64,000 nt of DNA from Vulcanisaeta distributa JCM 11213 (GCA_001316125.1 BBCS01000004.1:77281-141280), one strand, 5' to 3'. Positions 21,447 through 32,743 are shown, counted from the stretch's first letter. Notes: generated by a model not told the origin, from the sequence alone. Numbers and translations are program-made.

Positions 21447-21460
21447 TGATGATTAATGAT
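21441..21460 (+). repeat. Tandem 10-bp repeat
   Basis: GATTAATGAT twice in a row, overlapping the stop codon of the nucleotidyltransferase and lying just before the GTG of the surface protein. It could be a replication slip or part of a regulatory site. Confidence 0.6.
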
Positions 21461-21474
21461 AATGAGTATTTTAA

Positions 21475-21530
21475 GTGAACAGCCGTAGTAGAGTAAAAAC
21501 CGCAATGAAACTTAGTAATGATAGGCATGG
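21475..21530 (+). repeat. Conserved 5' cassette of surface protein genes, copy 1
   Basis: GTGAACAGCCG then AGTA-rich and ATGATAGG blocks, about 55 bp aligning with copies at 23765 and 37274. It codes for the N-terminal MNSRSK peptide and the beginning of the signal. This copy is one base shorter than copy 2 (A5 in place of A6), which breaks the frame. Confidence 0.7.
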
Positions 21531-22480
21531 GCTTAAAATGGAAGAAGATAGGCATTATAACGATACCGGCGGTGCTCGCTATAGTAATGATTACAATACT
21601 GGCGGCATATACTATGAACCCGGTGCAGGTATATAACTCCTTAACACCGGCATATGTACTTAACGTAGTCGCAAACTTCAGCGATGGAGGTATTAACCAG
21701 ACGATGATGCAGGAAATGATTAGGAACACTGTCAATAGCGCACTACGTGGGTTCATTACCTTAAATGAGCCACCCTACCCAGTAGTTAATGTTAAGTTCT
21801 TCAAAAATACGTTGGTCACGTTCCAACTACCCAGCAATTATAGGTATCGATATGCATCAATCGTGGTTCACAACGATACTTTATACGTGTACTTATGGAA
21901 TAATGCGAATAACTATAAGCTATACGCTGTTGTAAGACGCCCAATAGCCAGCGTGAAGATAGAAATTATTTACCCACGTGAGGGAAACTTCACACCCGTT
22001 GGCGTATTAGGGGGGGTTGAGAAGTTCTCCGTCCCATTGCCTGGATTAAACAGTGCTGATGATCCGGAGGTGTATTTTGAATATTATGAGGCCTTATGGT
22101 ACATTGGTAGTCAGCTTGCTGCTAATACTACGGCTGCTGGCTGGTTCTTCATAAACCCAGGAGTTTCCGTTGAGAGCATATTAGATGATGGTAATGCCCA
22201 GCCGGGATTTGGCTATGCACTATGTACGACAAACGCGCCAGGGACTAATTATGGCGTTGGGTCATTCGCCGCACAAACACAAACCGATGCAGGCTATGCA
22301 TTTTATGATTGTGGAGTTACCGTCGTATTAAGTAACTGGCCTTGGGTTGGCATGGACGCTAACGGCAATGTTTACTACCCAACATCATTCCCAGGCGCTA
22401 AGTCCATAGAGGCAGCATGTATATGTACTGGTGTATCATTTTACTTCCAATTACCACCTCCTTTACCTGGCGAGGGTTAA
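21475..22480 (+). CDS. Secreted surface protein with MNSRSK-type N-terminus (family member 1), frame-broken
   Basis: The GTG at 21475 opens MNSRSRVKTAM, then a one-base shift leads into MIGMGLKWKKIGIITIP and a TM segment (AVLAIVMITILAAYTM). The exported part (~280 aa) is rich in Asn, Tyr and Thr, with GINQT and LAANTTAAGW glycosylation sites and four or more Cys near the end (YALCTTN, FYDCGVT, AACICTG). The C-terminus PPPLPGEG is Pro-rich. Upstream lies a tandem GATTAATGAT repeat. The N-terminus, a basic patch before a hydrophobic helix, resembles archaeal pilin-like signals, but the export route is inferred. The body is not recognised. Confidence 0.6.
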
Positions 22481-22519
22481 TTAGTTAATATTTAATAAAG
22501 CATTAAAAATATTAAAGTT

Positions 22520-23077
22520 TTAAGGGGGGGCCTCAAACGTTATACTCTCGTAATTGCCAACTTTAAGGCCCTTCTTAACCGTTAACCTCAGTATGTTCCC
22601 GCTACCCAGTATGGAGCCCTCCCCCGGCGAATTCATACTCAATGATCCTAAAGCCCGGTGGAAAGAGCCAAACAATCTCATAATCATACTCAGCAACCTC
22701 CTCCTCATAATAATCCTCATACCTATTAACACCACGCCTCAAATTACCCTTGAAGTATATATAAAACTCGAGGTAGGGCCTATCGAAGGAACCCCCCCTG
22801 AAGCCGAGGCTTACATCAATAACCCTAGCCTTAACAACCTCACCGTTAATCTTAATCGTCTCCTCATCCAGAAAACCCTGCATATTCTCCATGATGCCCT
22901 CAACTCATTGAGTAAGCCCTCCCTATCCCTAAGCAGATTCTTGTAATAACGATCCTTATCCAGGTACTCAAAGATTAAACTCTCCCAAACACCACCGTTA
23001 ACCCCCATTGTGAATATTCCCTCAGCATGTATCGGCACCGGCTCACTCATTGAAATTAGGTTCCTCAGCAAGTTCAA
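22520..23077 (-). CDS. Conserved hypothetical protein, frame-broken
   Basis: Three overlapping minus-strand frames join into one ~185-aa protein: SEPVPIHAEGIFTMGVNGGV, then the helical EGLLNELRAIMENMQGFLDEE, then strands (EVVKARVIDVSLGFRG; DYEIVWLFPPGFRIIEYEF), ending in KKGLKVGNYESITFEAPP. Breaks at ~22905 and ~22620. Acidic-aromatic rich centre (VNRYEDYYEEEVAEYDYEIV). Family not recognised; no signal peptide or metal site. C7/G7 runs at 22524 and 22793 each add a residue. Confidence 0.55.
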
Positions 23078-23129
23078 AAGCCTTGTTATGGATTTGACAG
23101 GGCCTAAATAGGATTTATTAATGGCTTGA

Positions 23130-23713
23130 TTGCCAATTACTTCTGTGGATGAGCTTATTTACGTGATTGGCCTATTGATTACGATAATAGCCTACCTGGC
23201 TGCACTCACGTATTGGTTAGGTAGGAGATTTGAGGGTATCGATTGGAGGTTTAGGGATTTAGAGGAGAGGTTAAGTAATAAGATTAGGGAGACGGAGATT
23301 AGATTAGATGGGAGGATTAATGATTTGGAAAATAGAATTAGTAATCTGGAAAATAAAATAAACAGCTTAGAGAGTGGTCTTAAGTCAGCGCTTATTAACG
23401 TCAATTCACTCCTTATTGAGTATATGGGGCTTAAGGGCTTGTTTTCCCAGACGAGGTTAGGGTGTTGACCAATGAGGTGGATAGGGTCGTTGGTATGGTT
23501 AGGACTAACCCAATCAGTAAGGAGGAGCTCGAGTTCATAAAGTCTGTGTTCTCCAAGGACCCTGATCAAATGAGTGTTGAGGAGCTTGAGAGGGTCATTG
23601 AGATTGCAAAGCGTTGGTGGTGGGAGGACAACTCCGAAATAGCCTTCAAGGTCTTTCAAGTGGCGAGTATAGTAAGGGCGTATAAATTATACGGAAAGAA
23701 GAAACAGCAATGA
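23130..23713 (+). CDS. Membrane-anchored coiled-coil protein, frame-broken
   Basis: TTG start, one TM helix (LIYVIGLLITIIAYLAALTYW), then a long coiled coil with heptads (LEERLSNKIRETEIRLDGRI, NDLENRISNLENKINSLE), then a soluble C-terminal helical domain (EELEFIKSVFSKDPDQMSVE; AFKVFQVASIVRAYKLYGK). A shift at ~23455 joins both parts (TRVLTNEVDRVVGMV). The gene stands alone between surface protein genes. The architecture suggests a membrane scaffold; no enzyme motif. Confidence 0.6.
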
Positions 23714-23764
23714 ACGAACTTAAATTAAGTATATTAATACACAGTTTATCACTCGTCAATTTAA

Positions 23765-23820
23765 GTGAACAGCCGAAGTAAAAAATCCGCAATAGATTCA
23801 GCAATGATAGGTATGCCTAG
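23765..23820 (+). repeat. Conserved 5' cassette of surface protein genes, copy 2
   Basis: GTGAACAGCCGAAGTAAAAA start; complete in-frame copy, encoding MNSRSKKSAIDSAMIGM. Used as the reference for copies 1 and 3. Confidence 0.75.
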
Positions 23821-25211
23821 GGTCAGCAATGTGATTGCAACTGTAATAATTGCCGTAATCCTTGCTGCAACGGCAGTAACCCTCATAATGCACGGGATAA
23901 CTCACCATAAGTTATTAAATCAACAATATATGTACTTAACGGAGCTCCTTGAGGGAGTCCCAACACCGAGTGTATGCATTGTTAGTTATGGGGGGGCAAG
24001 CCCATATATAGGCAACTTAACGGCAAATCTCGGTAAGTTAGGAGTGCCATATGTAGTAATGAGTATCATAACCAACGAGTCAGTAAGTAAGTGCAGCATG
24101 CTAATTATGAGTACAGAATGGCTCAATCAGTTCGGCAGTAGCTACAAGCCAGTGATAATATATGCCCTGGAAAGCGGTATTCCGGTCGAGGCTGTGGGGG
24201 GGCCAAATGCCGGTAACGCATTACTTAACGTGATTGGTGATTTCATAAGTAAGAAGGCAACTGTGATTGTCGGTGTACCGACAGGCCATGACAAGCAACT
24301 AAAGCCTGAAGTATCAAGTAGTGTCACCGCACTGGGCATAGTTATGATGCCACTCAAAAACGCTACTAGGTTACCCACCGGCTGGAGTATATACGAGGGT
24401 GTACCAGCGAGTAATGTAACGTACACCGTGTTAAAGACTTGGAGGGAATACAACGAGGCGCTCAGTAAGGTTAAGTCACCATTAGTGCTACCGCTCCCAT
24501 TATTAACCACAGCATTACCTCCCAAGATCCTCTTCCAAGCATCAGGGTATTCATTACAGGTAAATATACAGGGCTTTAATTATGTGGGTTACATAGGGCC
24601 TTATCAAACACAATACTACGATTGGTTTGGAAATCTAGCCGGCGAACAGGAGCTTAGGTTGATTTCTACTATACCACTGCGAACAACTATTATTTCTTCT
24701 TAAATTTAATTATGGTGTAATTGCTTTTAATCCTCCGGACCCATCGACATCGTTTACACCATGCTATGCAGGTGAAGGCGTTAACGCATATTCAACGGAA
24801 TATCCTGGACAGGTATGGTTCCAAGCAGCCCCCCCCACAGGCTCTGCAACAAGCCAAAAAACAATATCTTACTCAATTAGAACTAATACAGCTAGTGTTA
24901 CCGTTACTGAATACATTACGTCAGGCGCAATTGGTTGGAACTACCTCGGTCTATGGACTGAGGGACAGGATACGTGGAGATGGAATTTCCAGAACCCAAG
25001 TACCGAGACCACGTACGAGTTAGTACCCGGGGGGGATATTTGGCAATTGGACCCCCCCTCAAAACCAGGTGGATGGCTGCCTTTATACGAGATTATAAAC
25101 GCCACGGCTGGCGTCACCAATATTAGTTATATATGTAATTACATGTCTCCGATCAGCGTCACGGTTGATGTATACCCAACGACCATCCAAGTGCTTCAGG
25201 TAAACACGTGA
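23765..25211 (+). CDS. Secreted surface protein with MNSRSK-type N-terminus (family member 2), frame-broken
   Basis: The GTG at 23765 gives MNSRSKKSAIDSAMIGMPRV directly in frame with a TM segment (VIATVIIAVILAATAVTLIM). Ectodomain first part (to ~24680) has a Rossmann-like look (PSVCIVSYGGASPYIGN; VVMSIITNESVSKCSMLIM). After shifts at ~24680-24720 the second part continues (FNPPDPSTSFTPCYAGEGVN, QVWFQAAPPTGSATSQ) with many Thr, Asn and Tyr and ends at 25211. Joined length ~480 aa. This copy shows best that the conserved 5' block is coding. Family function unknown; probably exposed on the envelope. Confidence 0.6.
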
Positions 25212-25504
25212 TGATTAGGTGTTAATTAAAATTGAAAATAAAAGCTAGATAAAAATTGAGTGCCATCGCGTTATTTAGGCGCTAAGCTTCTCGATATTTA
25301 CCTCAATGGGTTTAGACGATCTTCATAAGTATATGCCTAGATTAATCTATAAATATTTTAAGGAATGATTAATATTATGCAATATTAATACTTAATTTTT
25401 CCTCAACGTATCATGTATTGCAAGTTCCACGATTTCTTAAGCCGATATATATATATCAGTTAAACCTAAGCTAATTATGCCTCAGATAATGAGGAGGGGG
25501 TGTA
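25212..25504 (+). promoter_or_regulatory. AT-rich intergenic region with palindromic TATA element
   Basis: About 290 bp without a gene. Contains the palindrome GATATATATATATC (25444-25457), a good strong-promoter TATA, followed 24 nt later by a small inverted repeat (CTCA-GATAA-TGAG, 25481-25493) and a purine-rich Shine-Dalgarno GAGGAGGGGG just before the ATG at 25505. So the next gene is expressed from a leadered message, unlike most of its neighbours. Nothing recognisable in 25212-25430. Confidence 0.5.
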
Positions 25505-27207
25505 ATGTACTTAATACCCGTGTTTGCCTTAGTATTTATCACATCCCTGGTAGGTACGTTATTGAGTATAGGCGTACCCGCCGCGCCGCACATCACGATA
25601 ACGGTCTTAACCCCCCCGCAAAATAGTACTGCGGCGAATGCCTATGTGCAGGTCTTTGCGTTATTACCGCCGGGTTATAAGGGGTCATTGGTGGAGGTGT
25701 GGAATGGTACGACTAATTCACTTGGGCAGGCCTACGTACCGTTAAGCAGTATAGCCCCCCCAATAGCCAGGGGGTGGGTTAAGGAGGGCTTCGGTAATTC
25801 CGGCGTTGGCCTTGAGATTATAGTAACCTATGTTAATGGGACAACGCTATACTCACGATTCTACTTCATAACGTACAATCCCAGCGACCTGCTTAGCACG
25901 GCATCTCTATTAATACCATTCCTAAACTATAAATCTGTGAGTATAAGGCTTGAGAGGTTAGGGACTATTAACGTGAATAATGGCGTAACCTTTAATATCC
26001 CAACACCACCAGGACCGCCAGGCTACCCATTCTGTCAATGGAAACTTGTCTGGAATAATCAAACCGGCACGACTTATATACCGCTAATATTTGCCGTGGA
26101 CCAGTATACTAGTAATACAAACTTTGACGGTACTGTTAATGCTGGCGTTGCGCAGTCATCATCAACAACGTTATACTTCTACGCGTCGGTGGGCATAGAA
26201 ACCACAGAATTCATGTATGAAATTGGCGGTGAATCGTTTTATCAATCCTTCAGTTACAGTTATACTGGTGATGGATTTAATTACGAATGGCCTATAGCCG
26301 CTATTTACGTGCAAGGCACACTAGGTACGGCTGAGTTCGTGGATTCATGTAACCCCCAATTATTATGCTTATGAAGCCTATGTTCAAAGTGCAAATTTAA
26401 GTACGCTCTATACGACGCATCAAGTCGGTACGCAGTACATTAGTAATGCGTTGAACTTCCTGAATCAATACGTAGGTATAGTTACGGTACCATTTGATGA
26501 GTTTGACCTATCATCCGCTGGGCAAGAATATGAGTACAGTTATCTCTACATGCAGGAATACTCACAGGACTACCCATTCCTCTATGCAATACCCGTTGGC
26601 GCCATGATACTTGATTTGTTAAGTCCTGAAACCATACCATTTAACCCAGCTATTGAGGCCTCGTTATTCGCTGAGGTGCAGACACAATCAGTAAGTGTTA
26701 CGTATAGCCTTATTGCAATTATTAATCATCAAAATGAGCTAGTTTATGGCGACTTATTGGGGGGGATAGCGCTAATGTTCAGTATGAATACAATGGTCAG
26801 ACCTTCTACCCGGTACTTAGTGGCTTTTATGTTGAACCGCCAGGCAGTTATTCTGCATCGACGAACGTGGTTGCATGGGTCCTAGCACTGTTTCGGCGCC
26901 TGATTGCTTACCTCCACCGACGATTACTTACGACATTAATGTCTATATTGATGATTCCCCCCCACTACTTGTGCCGGGAGGTACGATTACGTACTACGTT
27001 TATAATGAGGTTAATGGGCAATTGGTTGCCTCGGGCACGATTAACGTGCCTTTCCACCAAACAGCTCAGCTAAGTATATCATTACCGCCTGGTCAATATG
27101 AAATTGAGTTTTATTATAACGGCTATACGACGCAGGAGGGTACGATTACGTTCTATTCCTCAGGACCGGCGATTGTATATACTAACGTGCAGGCAACGCC
27201 TTGCTAG
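25505..27207 (+). CDS. Large secreted surface protein, frame-broken
   Basis: Signal peptide (MYLIPVFALVFITSLVGTLL ending GVPAAPH) and a ~540-aa ectodomain rich in Tyr, Ser, Thr and Asn with many glycosylation sites. The C-terminal ~100 aa (TYDINVYIDDSPPLLVPGGT, then SLPPGQYEIEFYYNGYTTQ) looks like a carboxypeptidase-regulatory or Ig-like beta sandwich. Breaks near 26350 (NYYAYEAYVQSANLSTLYTT), ~26790 and ~26880. The strong leadered promoter and size are compatible with an abundant envelope protein. It is not recognised as an S-layer protein or protease. It does not carry the MNSRSK N-terminus of its neighbours. Confidence 0.6.
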
Positions 27208-27247
27208 TAATTAGGTTGGGGGGGAATTGGGTTTGTAGGGTTAAAAA

Positions 27248-27828
27248 TCACGTTATGTGTAGTGATTCTATGTAGTTTGTTACCCCGGTTAGTATCATTC
27301 CTATGGCTAGTGCGGCTATTATTAGGCTCATGAACCTGCCCAGGACCTTAAGCGTGTTACTGCCCAGTCTCTTTAGTAGTGGTTGTGAGAACCTAATTAC
27401 TAGGTACGTGAAGGCTGAGCTCAGTAATGCCGCTATTATGACCTCGTAGATTGGGTATAGTGCCGAGAAGAGTATTAGCTCGGTTATTGTGCCTGGACCA
27501 ACGAGTAGTGGCGTCACTATTGGCACTAGCACGAATTCCTCAGGCTCCTTAACGGTGCCAACAGCCCTGGGTCCACCAGCCATGAGGGTCTCCATGGCTA
27601 TGCCCATGAGCAACACGCCACCCGCTATCCTAAATGCGTCGAGGTTTACGCCGAAGGCTGCAGTATGTACCTACCGCCGACGGCGAATATCACCATTAGT
27701 AGCGGTACGCTGATACCAACCAGTTGGTAAACCCTCCTTAACTGCTCCGGTTCCATATTTATTATGTATATGGATAGTGTTGGTATTGCGCCTATTGGAT
27801 TGAGTATTGCTATTAATTGTCCCGTCAT
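27248..27828 (-). CDS. MarC-family integral membrane protein, frame-broken
   Basis: Polytopic UPF0056/MarC protein: FAILNPIGAIP-type start (QLIAILNPIGAIPTLSIYII), PIVTPLLVGPGTITELILFS and VLGRFMSLIIAALAIGMILTG are family hallmarks. A one-base shift at ~27650 separates the first two helices from the rest. Joined ~200 aa, family size. MarC proteins are of unknown transport function; the older multidrug-resistance assignment has been withdrawn. Start ATG 27828. Confidence 0.8.
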
Positions 27829-28011
27829 GTTTAGAATATCTATTAGGCTTCTGGCACGGATAATTAACGCCTAATCACTATAATAACCTTTCACTGAGTC
27901 ATTTCATCATCACGATGCTCAGTGGGGGGGGCAAGCGGCTCACTGGTCACCAATGCAGTAATTAATGCGTAAAAACCCACTTATAGTCCTTACGGTATTG
28001 AGTAGTTGGTG

Positions 28012-28061
28012 GTGATGATGAATTGGGAACCGACCAATGACGATGGGTATCCTAACTGATT
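28012..28061 (+). ncRNA. C/D box sRNA
   Basis: Box C GTGATGA (28012-28018), 11-nt guide, D' CCGA (28030-28033), 3-nt spacer, C' ATGACGA (28037-28043), 12-nt guide TGGGTATCCTAA, box D CTGA (28056-28059). The spacing is typical of archaeal sRNAs that guide 2'-O-methylation. The second guide matches the complement of the universal 16S segment TTAGATACCC apart from one extra C, perhaps a sequence error. Lies alone in the gap between marC and metE, both on the other strand. Confidence 0.7.
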
Positions 28062-28141
28062 TTGAGTATTCACGGGCTCAGCAAGGATAGCACTCTTCAT
28101 TTTTATCGAGCCGGTCCGTACTCATCACTTAAAGAACTACC

Positions 28142-29299
28142 TTACTTCTCGCCGTACTTCCTCCTTAAAATCTTTGCCGCCTCTGTCATTGAACGTACCT
28201 TGGAGAAGGCTATCCTCCTCTCAAACTTCCTATACATACCAGGTGCAAATCCGCAGTCTGGGTTCATCCATATCCTCCTTGGGTCGAGAACCCTTACAAC
28301 CCTCTCAACCCTCTGTACCACAGTTTGTGGATCCTCAACCTGTGGATTCCTAACGTCGATTACGCCGAGACCAAGCTCCTTATCGCTGGGCAAGTCCTTC
28401 GCAAAGACGGCTGGGTCGCCACTACCTGGACTTGCGTACTCAAGCACGTACTGCTTAACCTTTATGTCGTAGACCTCCGGGGGGGCCAGCCTCTCGAAGC
28501 CGATTCCATAAAATGGCGAGTCTGGGTTTGGCCACCTATCCATGTGCATGCCTATCCTAACACCATCAATTCCCTTTATCGTCTCATTTATTAAGTCCCT
28601 AGCCAGGTAAAGCTCGTTCTTGAACCCTCTATATTTCTGCCCATGTATTGCCTCAATGACCTTCCTATACCTGTCAGGCTCGTTCTCCCTAGCCTCCACT
28701 AGGTCGCCAAGCATTGGTTCATCAAGTTGAATGAAGTCCACACCGGCATCCCTAAGCCTAATTATCTCCTGCCTAAGCACCTTAATGTAGTCTTGGGCGA
28801 GATCCTCGGGCTGTGGGTACACTTGCCTTGAGTACTTGGCATCCCAGGTCTCCCACATGATTAGGTACGGGCTTGGTAATGTGACCTTTATCCTCCTATC
28901 CGTGACAGACCTCGTGAACCTAAACTCATCAAGCGCTATCACCGCATCCCTAATCTGCTCAACAGCCACAGCCCTCCAGTAGGTTAATTGGGCCTTGTAC
29001 TGCTTCATTATTTCTATTGCCTTCGGGTTGATGTCTGTTACGTAGATTAACTTAAACCCAGGTATTTTCTGGCCGACGAATGCCACGAAGCTCGTCCTCC
29101 TCTGCTCCCCCCCATCAGTTATGACGTCTAGGCCTGCAAGCTCCTCCTCCTTAACCGTCAACTTAACCGCATCGTCTAAGTACTCATCAAGCTCCTCCTT
29201 ACTAATCTCGCCCTTATTATACCTATCAAAGGCCTCAATTAACCACTTAGGCCTTGGGAAGCTACCAACTACCGACGTCGTGAAGGTAAGCTCCTGCAT
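28142..29299 (-). CDS. metE: Methionine synthase, archaeal MetE C-terminal type
   Basis: 385 aa, intact. Single-domain MetE: TTSVVGSFPRPKWLIEAF at the N-terminus, FIQLDEPMLGDLVEARE, GIDGVRIGMHMDRWPN, and the zinc-ligand C-terminal motif IWMNPDCGFAPGMYRKFER with Cys. Archaeal short MetE proteins transfer a methyl group to homocysteine, probably from methylcobalamin or a corrinoid protein rather than methyltetrahydrofolate triglutamate; corrinoid genes are present in the window. G7 at 28480 adds Pro in APPEVYDI; C7 at 29107 adds Gly in TDGGEQRR. A TTTATAAAG TATA lies ~25-30 nt upstream. Confidence 0.88.
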   Translation of the reverse strand: MQELTFTTSVVGSFPRPKWLIEAFDRYNKGEISKEELDEYLDDAVKLTVKEEELAGLDVITDGGEQRRTSFVAFVGQKIPGFKLIYVTDINPKAIEIMKQYKAQLTYWRAVAVEQIRDAVIALDEFRFTRSVTDRRIKVTLPSPYLIMWETWDAKYSRQVYPQPEDLAQDYIKVLRQEIIRLRDAGVDFIQLDEPMLGDLVEARENEPDRYRKVIEAIHGQKYRGFKNELYLARDLINETIKGIDGVRIGMHMDRWPNPDSPFYGIGFERLAPPEVYDIKVKQYVLEYASPGSGDPAVFAKDLPSDKELGLGVIDVRNPQVEDPQTVVQRVERVVRVLDPRRIWMNPDCGFAPGMYRKFERRIAFSKVRSMTEAAKILRRKYGEK

Positions 29300-29400
29300 T
29301 ACCCAATACGGATTACTTAGTTTATAAAGTATTACGCTAAAACCAACGCAGGGGGGGAGAGGTGATTATTTATAATCTATAAATTAACGTCGGACAACGC

Positions 29401-30481
29401 TTAAGGCGCCGGTCCAACACCAGCAACCTTTGGATACGGCCTAGCCTCCCAAACAGCCCTTAAACCGCACACGTACCTTGTTAGCCTCTCCACACCAATG
29501 CCAAAGCCCGCGGTCTTCAGTGGGTATAATTCCCTAAGCATTTCCAGGTACCACCTATACTTATTTGGGTCCTCACCACCCTCCCTCATCCTGGCAATGA
29601 CCCTTATGTTCATACTCACGTTCAGCGCCACTAATGGCTTCGCCAAAGCTCCGGGTATAGCATGTCGAAGTCCCTGAGTATGCCGGGCCTCTGTGGTCCT
29701 CCCTGTCGTAGAATCCCCCCCTGGCGCCCTTCGGGTAATCGATTATGAAGAGTGGGTTCTCATGATAAGCAGAAAGAAGCTTCTCACACTCCCATCTGAT
29801 CTCGGTGTTTGGCGGGTTCTTACAACCGAGCTCATTGACTAGCTCTACGGCCTCCTTATGTGTGTACCTCCTAAACGGCTTCTTAAAGTCTGGGAGTTGC
29901 CTATTGAGTTTTGTCTCGAGCTCCTTACCGTAGTTATCCTTAACCCTCTTAATCACGTATATTATCATGTCCTCAGCAAGGTCAATTACCTGGTCGTAGG
30001 TTACATCATAAACCTCGAGGTCAAGTTGGTAAAACTCAACGAGGTGCCTGCCTGTGAAGACGCTGTCATTTGGTTCAAACCTAATGTTTGGGCTTAGGAA
30101 GTATATCTTACCAAGCGACGCTGCCATGTACTGTTTATAGAGTATGGCGCTGGACATGACCTTATACTCCATGCCGTAGAAATCCACCGTGGCCTGCTTC
30201 GCACCTCTAATCCCTGGGTCAGTCACTGGGCCAATTATTGGCGCCAGGACCTCGGTAAAGCCCCCCCTTGAATTGAGGAATTCCCTTAATGCATCTATTA
30301 TCTCGGCTTGAACCTTAAAGACGAGTTTATACTTATCCTCCCTAGCCCACCTCCATGAATGAGCAAGCCACTCCTTAATGAATTCCAGGTACTTACCCTG
30401 GTCACTCACCATTTTTTCGAACTCCAGAACAGCGGGATGAAAGTAGGGTTCCTTCCTCTCTGGCCACTTATCCATATGCAA
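29401..30481 (-). CDS. Archaeal asparagine synthetase A-like (class II aaRS core), frame-broken
   Basis: Class II aminoacyl-tRNA synthetase catalytic core without an anticodon-binding domain, like the archaeal AsnA relative of AspRS/AsnRS. Motif 2 region: YFLSPNIRFEPNDSVFTGRH followed by LVEFYQLDLEVYD; motif 3 at the end: TAGFGIGVERLTRYVCG. Breaks around 29690 and 29640 (PGILRDFDMLYPEAFGEAIS joins REYEHKVIARMREGG). Joined length ~360 aa. Expected to make asparagine from aspartate, ATP and ammonia in a tRNA-independent way. Start ATG 30481. Confidence 0.8.
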
Positions 30482-30552
30482 ACCCTAAGCCGTATCTACC
30501 TTTTAAGTATGCCTTAAAAAATAACAATAAGAATCGTATTATAATCAGCGTA

Positions 30553-32069
30553 TTATCCATCATTAATCATGAAATCTATATCCAGTCTTTCCTTAACTAT
30601 TGATGAGAACTTGTCAATATGACTCATTAATAAGTCAATACTCGTCAAACCCTGTGGATTACGCTTAGGTAATCCGGCGACTTCCCTTGCGATGTTGAGC
30701 ACGAAATTCCTAAAGTTCGGGTCACCCAGTGAGTCGTGAAGTGTTATTCCAATCACTAAGTCCTTCTCCCTAAATACGCCATCTACCTGCTCCGTAGGCT
30801 TGCCATTCCTCTCCTTAATCATTACCAGTGGTTCATCACCAATGTACTGAGGAATACCCCTATGTATTTCATAACCCCCCCTAACCTCAACACCCTCCAG
30901 CCCACCCCCCCTTAACCCAACAGCCTTTGATAGCGACACAATCTTTTCAACACCATACACGGTATTAACATTAACGAGACCAAGCCCATCATAATTACCT
31001 GGAACACCAGCCTCAAGACCATGCGGGTCACTCAATACCTTACTCATTGCCTGGAAGCCACCGCATATACCCAATATGACGGTTGATCCCTTAATCCTCA
31101 CCAATGCCCTGTCCAGCCCAACCCTCCTCATCCACTCAAGCTCGCAACCACGTTCTTAGAGCCAGGTAATATAACAAGGTGTGGCTCACCTAATTCCTTT
31201 GGGCTCCTAACTATCCTGACCGTGACATCATCCTCAAGGATTAACGGATATACATCATTAAAGTTTGAAATGTATGGATACGCAATTAACGCAATATCTA
31301 GCGGCCCATTACCGATTGGCTTCAGGTCCATGGAGTCCTCAGGCCATAGCCATAAATCATCAACGTAGGGCAAAACGCCGAGGACGGGCTTACCCGTCCT
31401 CTCCTCAAGCCATTTTACGGCAGTATTGAGTAATTTCTCATCACCCCCCCTAAACTTATTTATAATAAAGCCCCCCCTAACCAGCCTTCTCCATCTCGGT
31501 GGTAAGGACCTCATTAGACCAAGCCCCCCCTGAATAAATGAACCACCCCCCCTATCAATATCAAGAATCACAAAGACATTGGCGTTAAGCCACTCAGCAG
31601 GTCTAAAATTAGCTAAGTCCCTACTGGCGAGGTTTGTTCATACGCAGATCCCGCTCCCTCACCAACTACTACGTCATACTCCATGGTTAATTTACGTATA
31701 CTGGCCTTAACGGCATTTACCGCAAGTCGTCGGATTAAGTTCTTGTTTAAGTAATCATTAAAGGATAATTGGGCCCTTGGCTTGCCAAGTATTATGTATT
31801 CGGCCTTGTCACTTAGCATGGGTTTTATTAGGATTGGATTATGGTAAATACTGGGCGTTAAACCCGCCACGTATGCCTGCATTGCCTGCGCCAGCGCTAT
31901 TTCGCCACCCTCAATGGACGGGTAGCTATTGAGCGACATGTTCTGCGCCTTGAATGGCGTTACGTGAAAGCCCCCTGGTGCTAAGGATTCTCAGTAATGC
32001 GCTGACTATCGCTGTTTTCCCTGAATCACTCATTGTTGATACTATGTATATGTTCACTAAATGCTTCAT
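30553..32069 (-). CDS. cobQ: Cobyric acid synthase CobQ, frame-broken
   Basis: Glutamine-dependent amidation of the corrin ring in cobalamin synthesis. N-terminal dethiobiotin synthetase-like P-loop (IVSTMSDSGKTAIVSALLRI), FKAQNMSLNSYPSIEGGEIA, VFVILDIDRGG, and a C-terminal class I amidotransferase domain with the nucleophile in ILGICGGFQAMS. Breaks at ~31970 (C5 where C4 gives RGFHVTPFKAQN), ~31600 and ~31130. Joined length ~505 aa as usual. Start ATG 32069. Other corrinoid genes are at 44.9-46.5 and 62.1 kb, so the pathway is scattered. Confidence 0.9.
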
Positions 32070-32153
32070 AAAGATTGAGGGCAATAAGCCTTACCTCGCC
32101 TAAGAAAGAAAATTTAAGTACCTTAATGTAAAAGATTACCAAGTGATGTTTGT

Positions 32154-32743
32154 ATGACCGAGTGGACTACGATGAGGAATTACAGGTTGTGGGTTGGCAT
32201 GGCTCTCATGTCACTGTCAATATACTTAATCATTAAGCTTTATGATAACCTATTCCTAAGCCTTAGGGTACCTATAGTCGCTGTCGGCCCTGACGGTGTG
32301 TTAAAGGTCATAGGTCAATAAGGCCGTTTACAAGCCCTGTCCTTGCCTACGATATTGTACTCAGCATGGTATTAACAGCAATCCTATCATCACTAGCCTC
32401 AGTACTCATTTATTCCTCAATAATGAGTGGTAGGTATAGAAGTAACCCTGCTTATCAGGGTGGTTTGATCGTGGGTATGGATGATCATGACAAGGCCATA
32501 ACCGCTCTTGCACTTTCAAACCTGGAGAAAAGGGCTTTACAGGTAATACGTAAGAGGGGCGGTATGATAACACAGGCTGAGCTGGGGCGTGAGCTAGGGT
32601 TGAGTAAGTACCAAGTGTCAAGGCTCGTAAAGAGGCTTGAGGCGAAGGGAATTATTGAGAGGAGGAGGGCTGGTGTTACGAATATTTTGATTCTACGTAA
32701 CGGTCTTAACACTCCGGGAAATCTCAGTAAGAATAAGGACTAG
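32154..32743 (+). CDS. Membrane-anchored winged-helix regulator, frame-broken
   Basis: Two TM helices (residues ~13-32 WVGMALMSLSIYLIIKL; ~70-90 VLSMVLTAILSSLASVLIYS) around a short external loop (VAVGPDGVLKVIG), then a cytoplasmic MarR-like HTH: KRALQVIRKRGGMITQAELG, LGLSKYQVSRLVKRLEAKGI. A shift at ~32320 joins IGQ to IRPFTSPVLAYD. The loop plus two TMs plus wHTH layout is common in crenarchaeal membrane-bound regulators. It overlaps the convergent wHTH gene by 51 nt, so the two could regulate each other at the RNA level. Confidence 0.7.

Noticed and set aside
25505..27207. Thermopsin-type acid protease or S-layer assignment for the large surface proteins
   Set aside because: Secreted and beta-rich, but no active-site or family motif could be identified.
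27890..27960. Possible minus-strand C/D sRNA (CTGA, GTGATGA visible)
   Set aside because: A D'-C' like pair is there, but neither a proper box C upstream nor a CTGA box D after the second guide is found.
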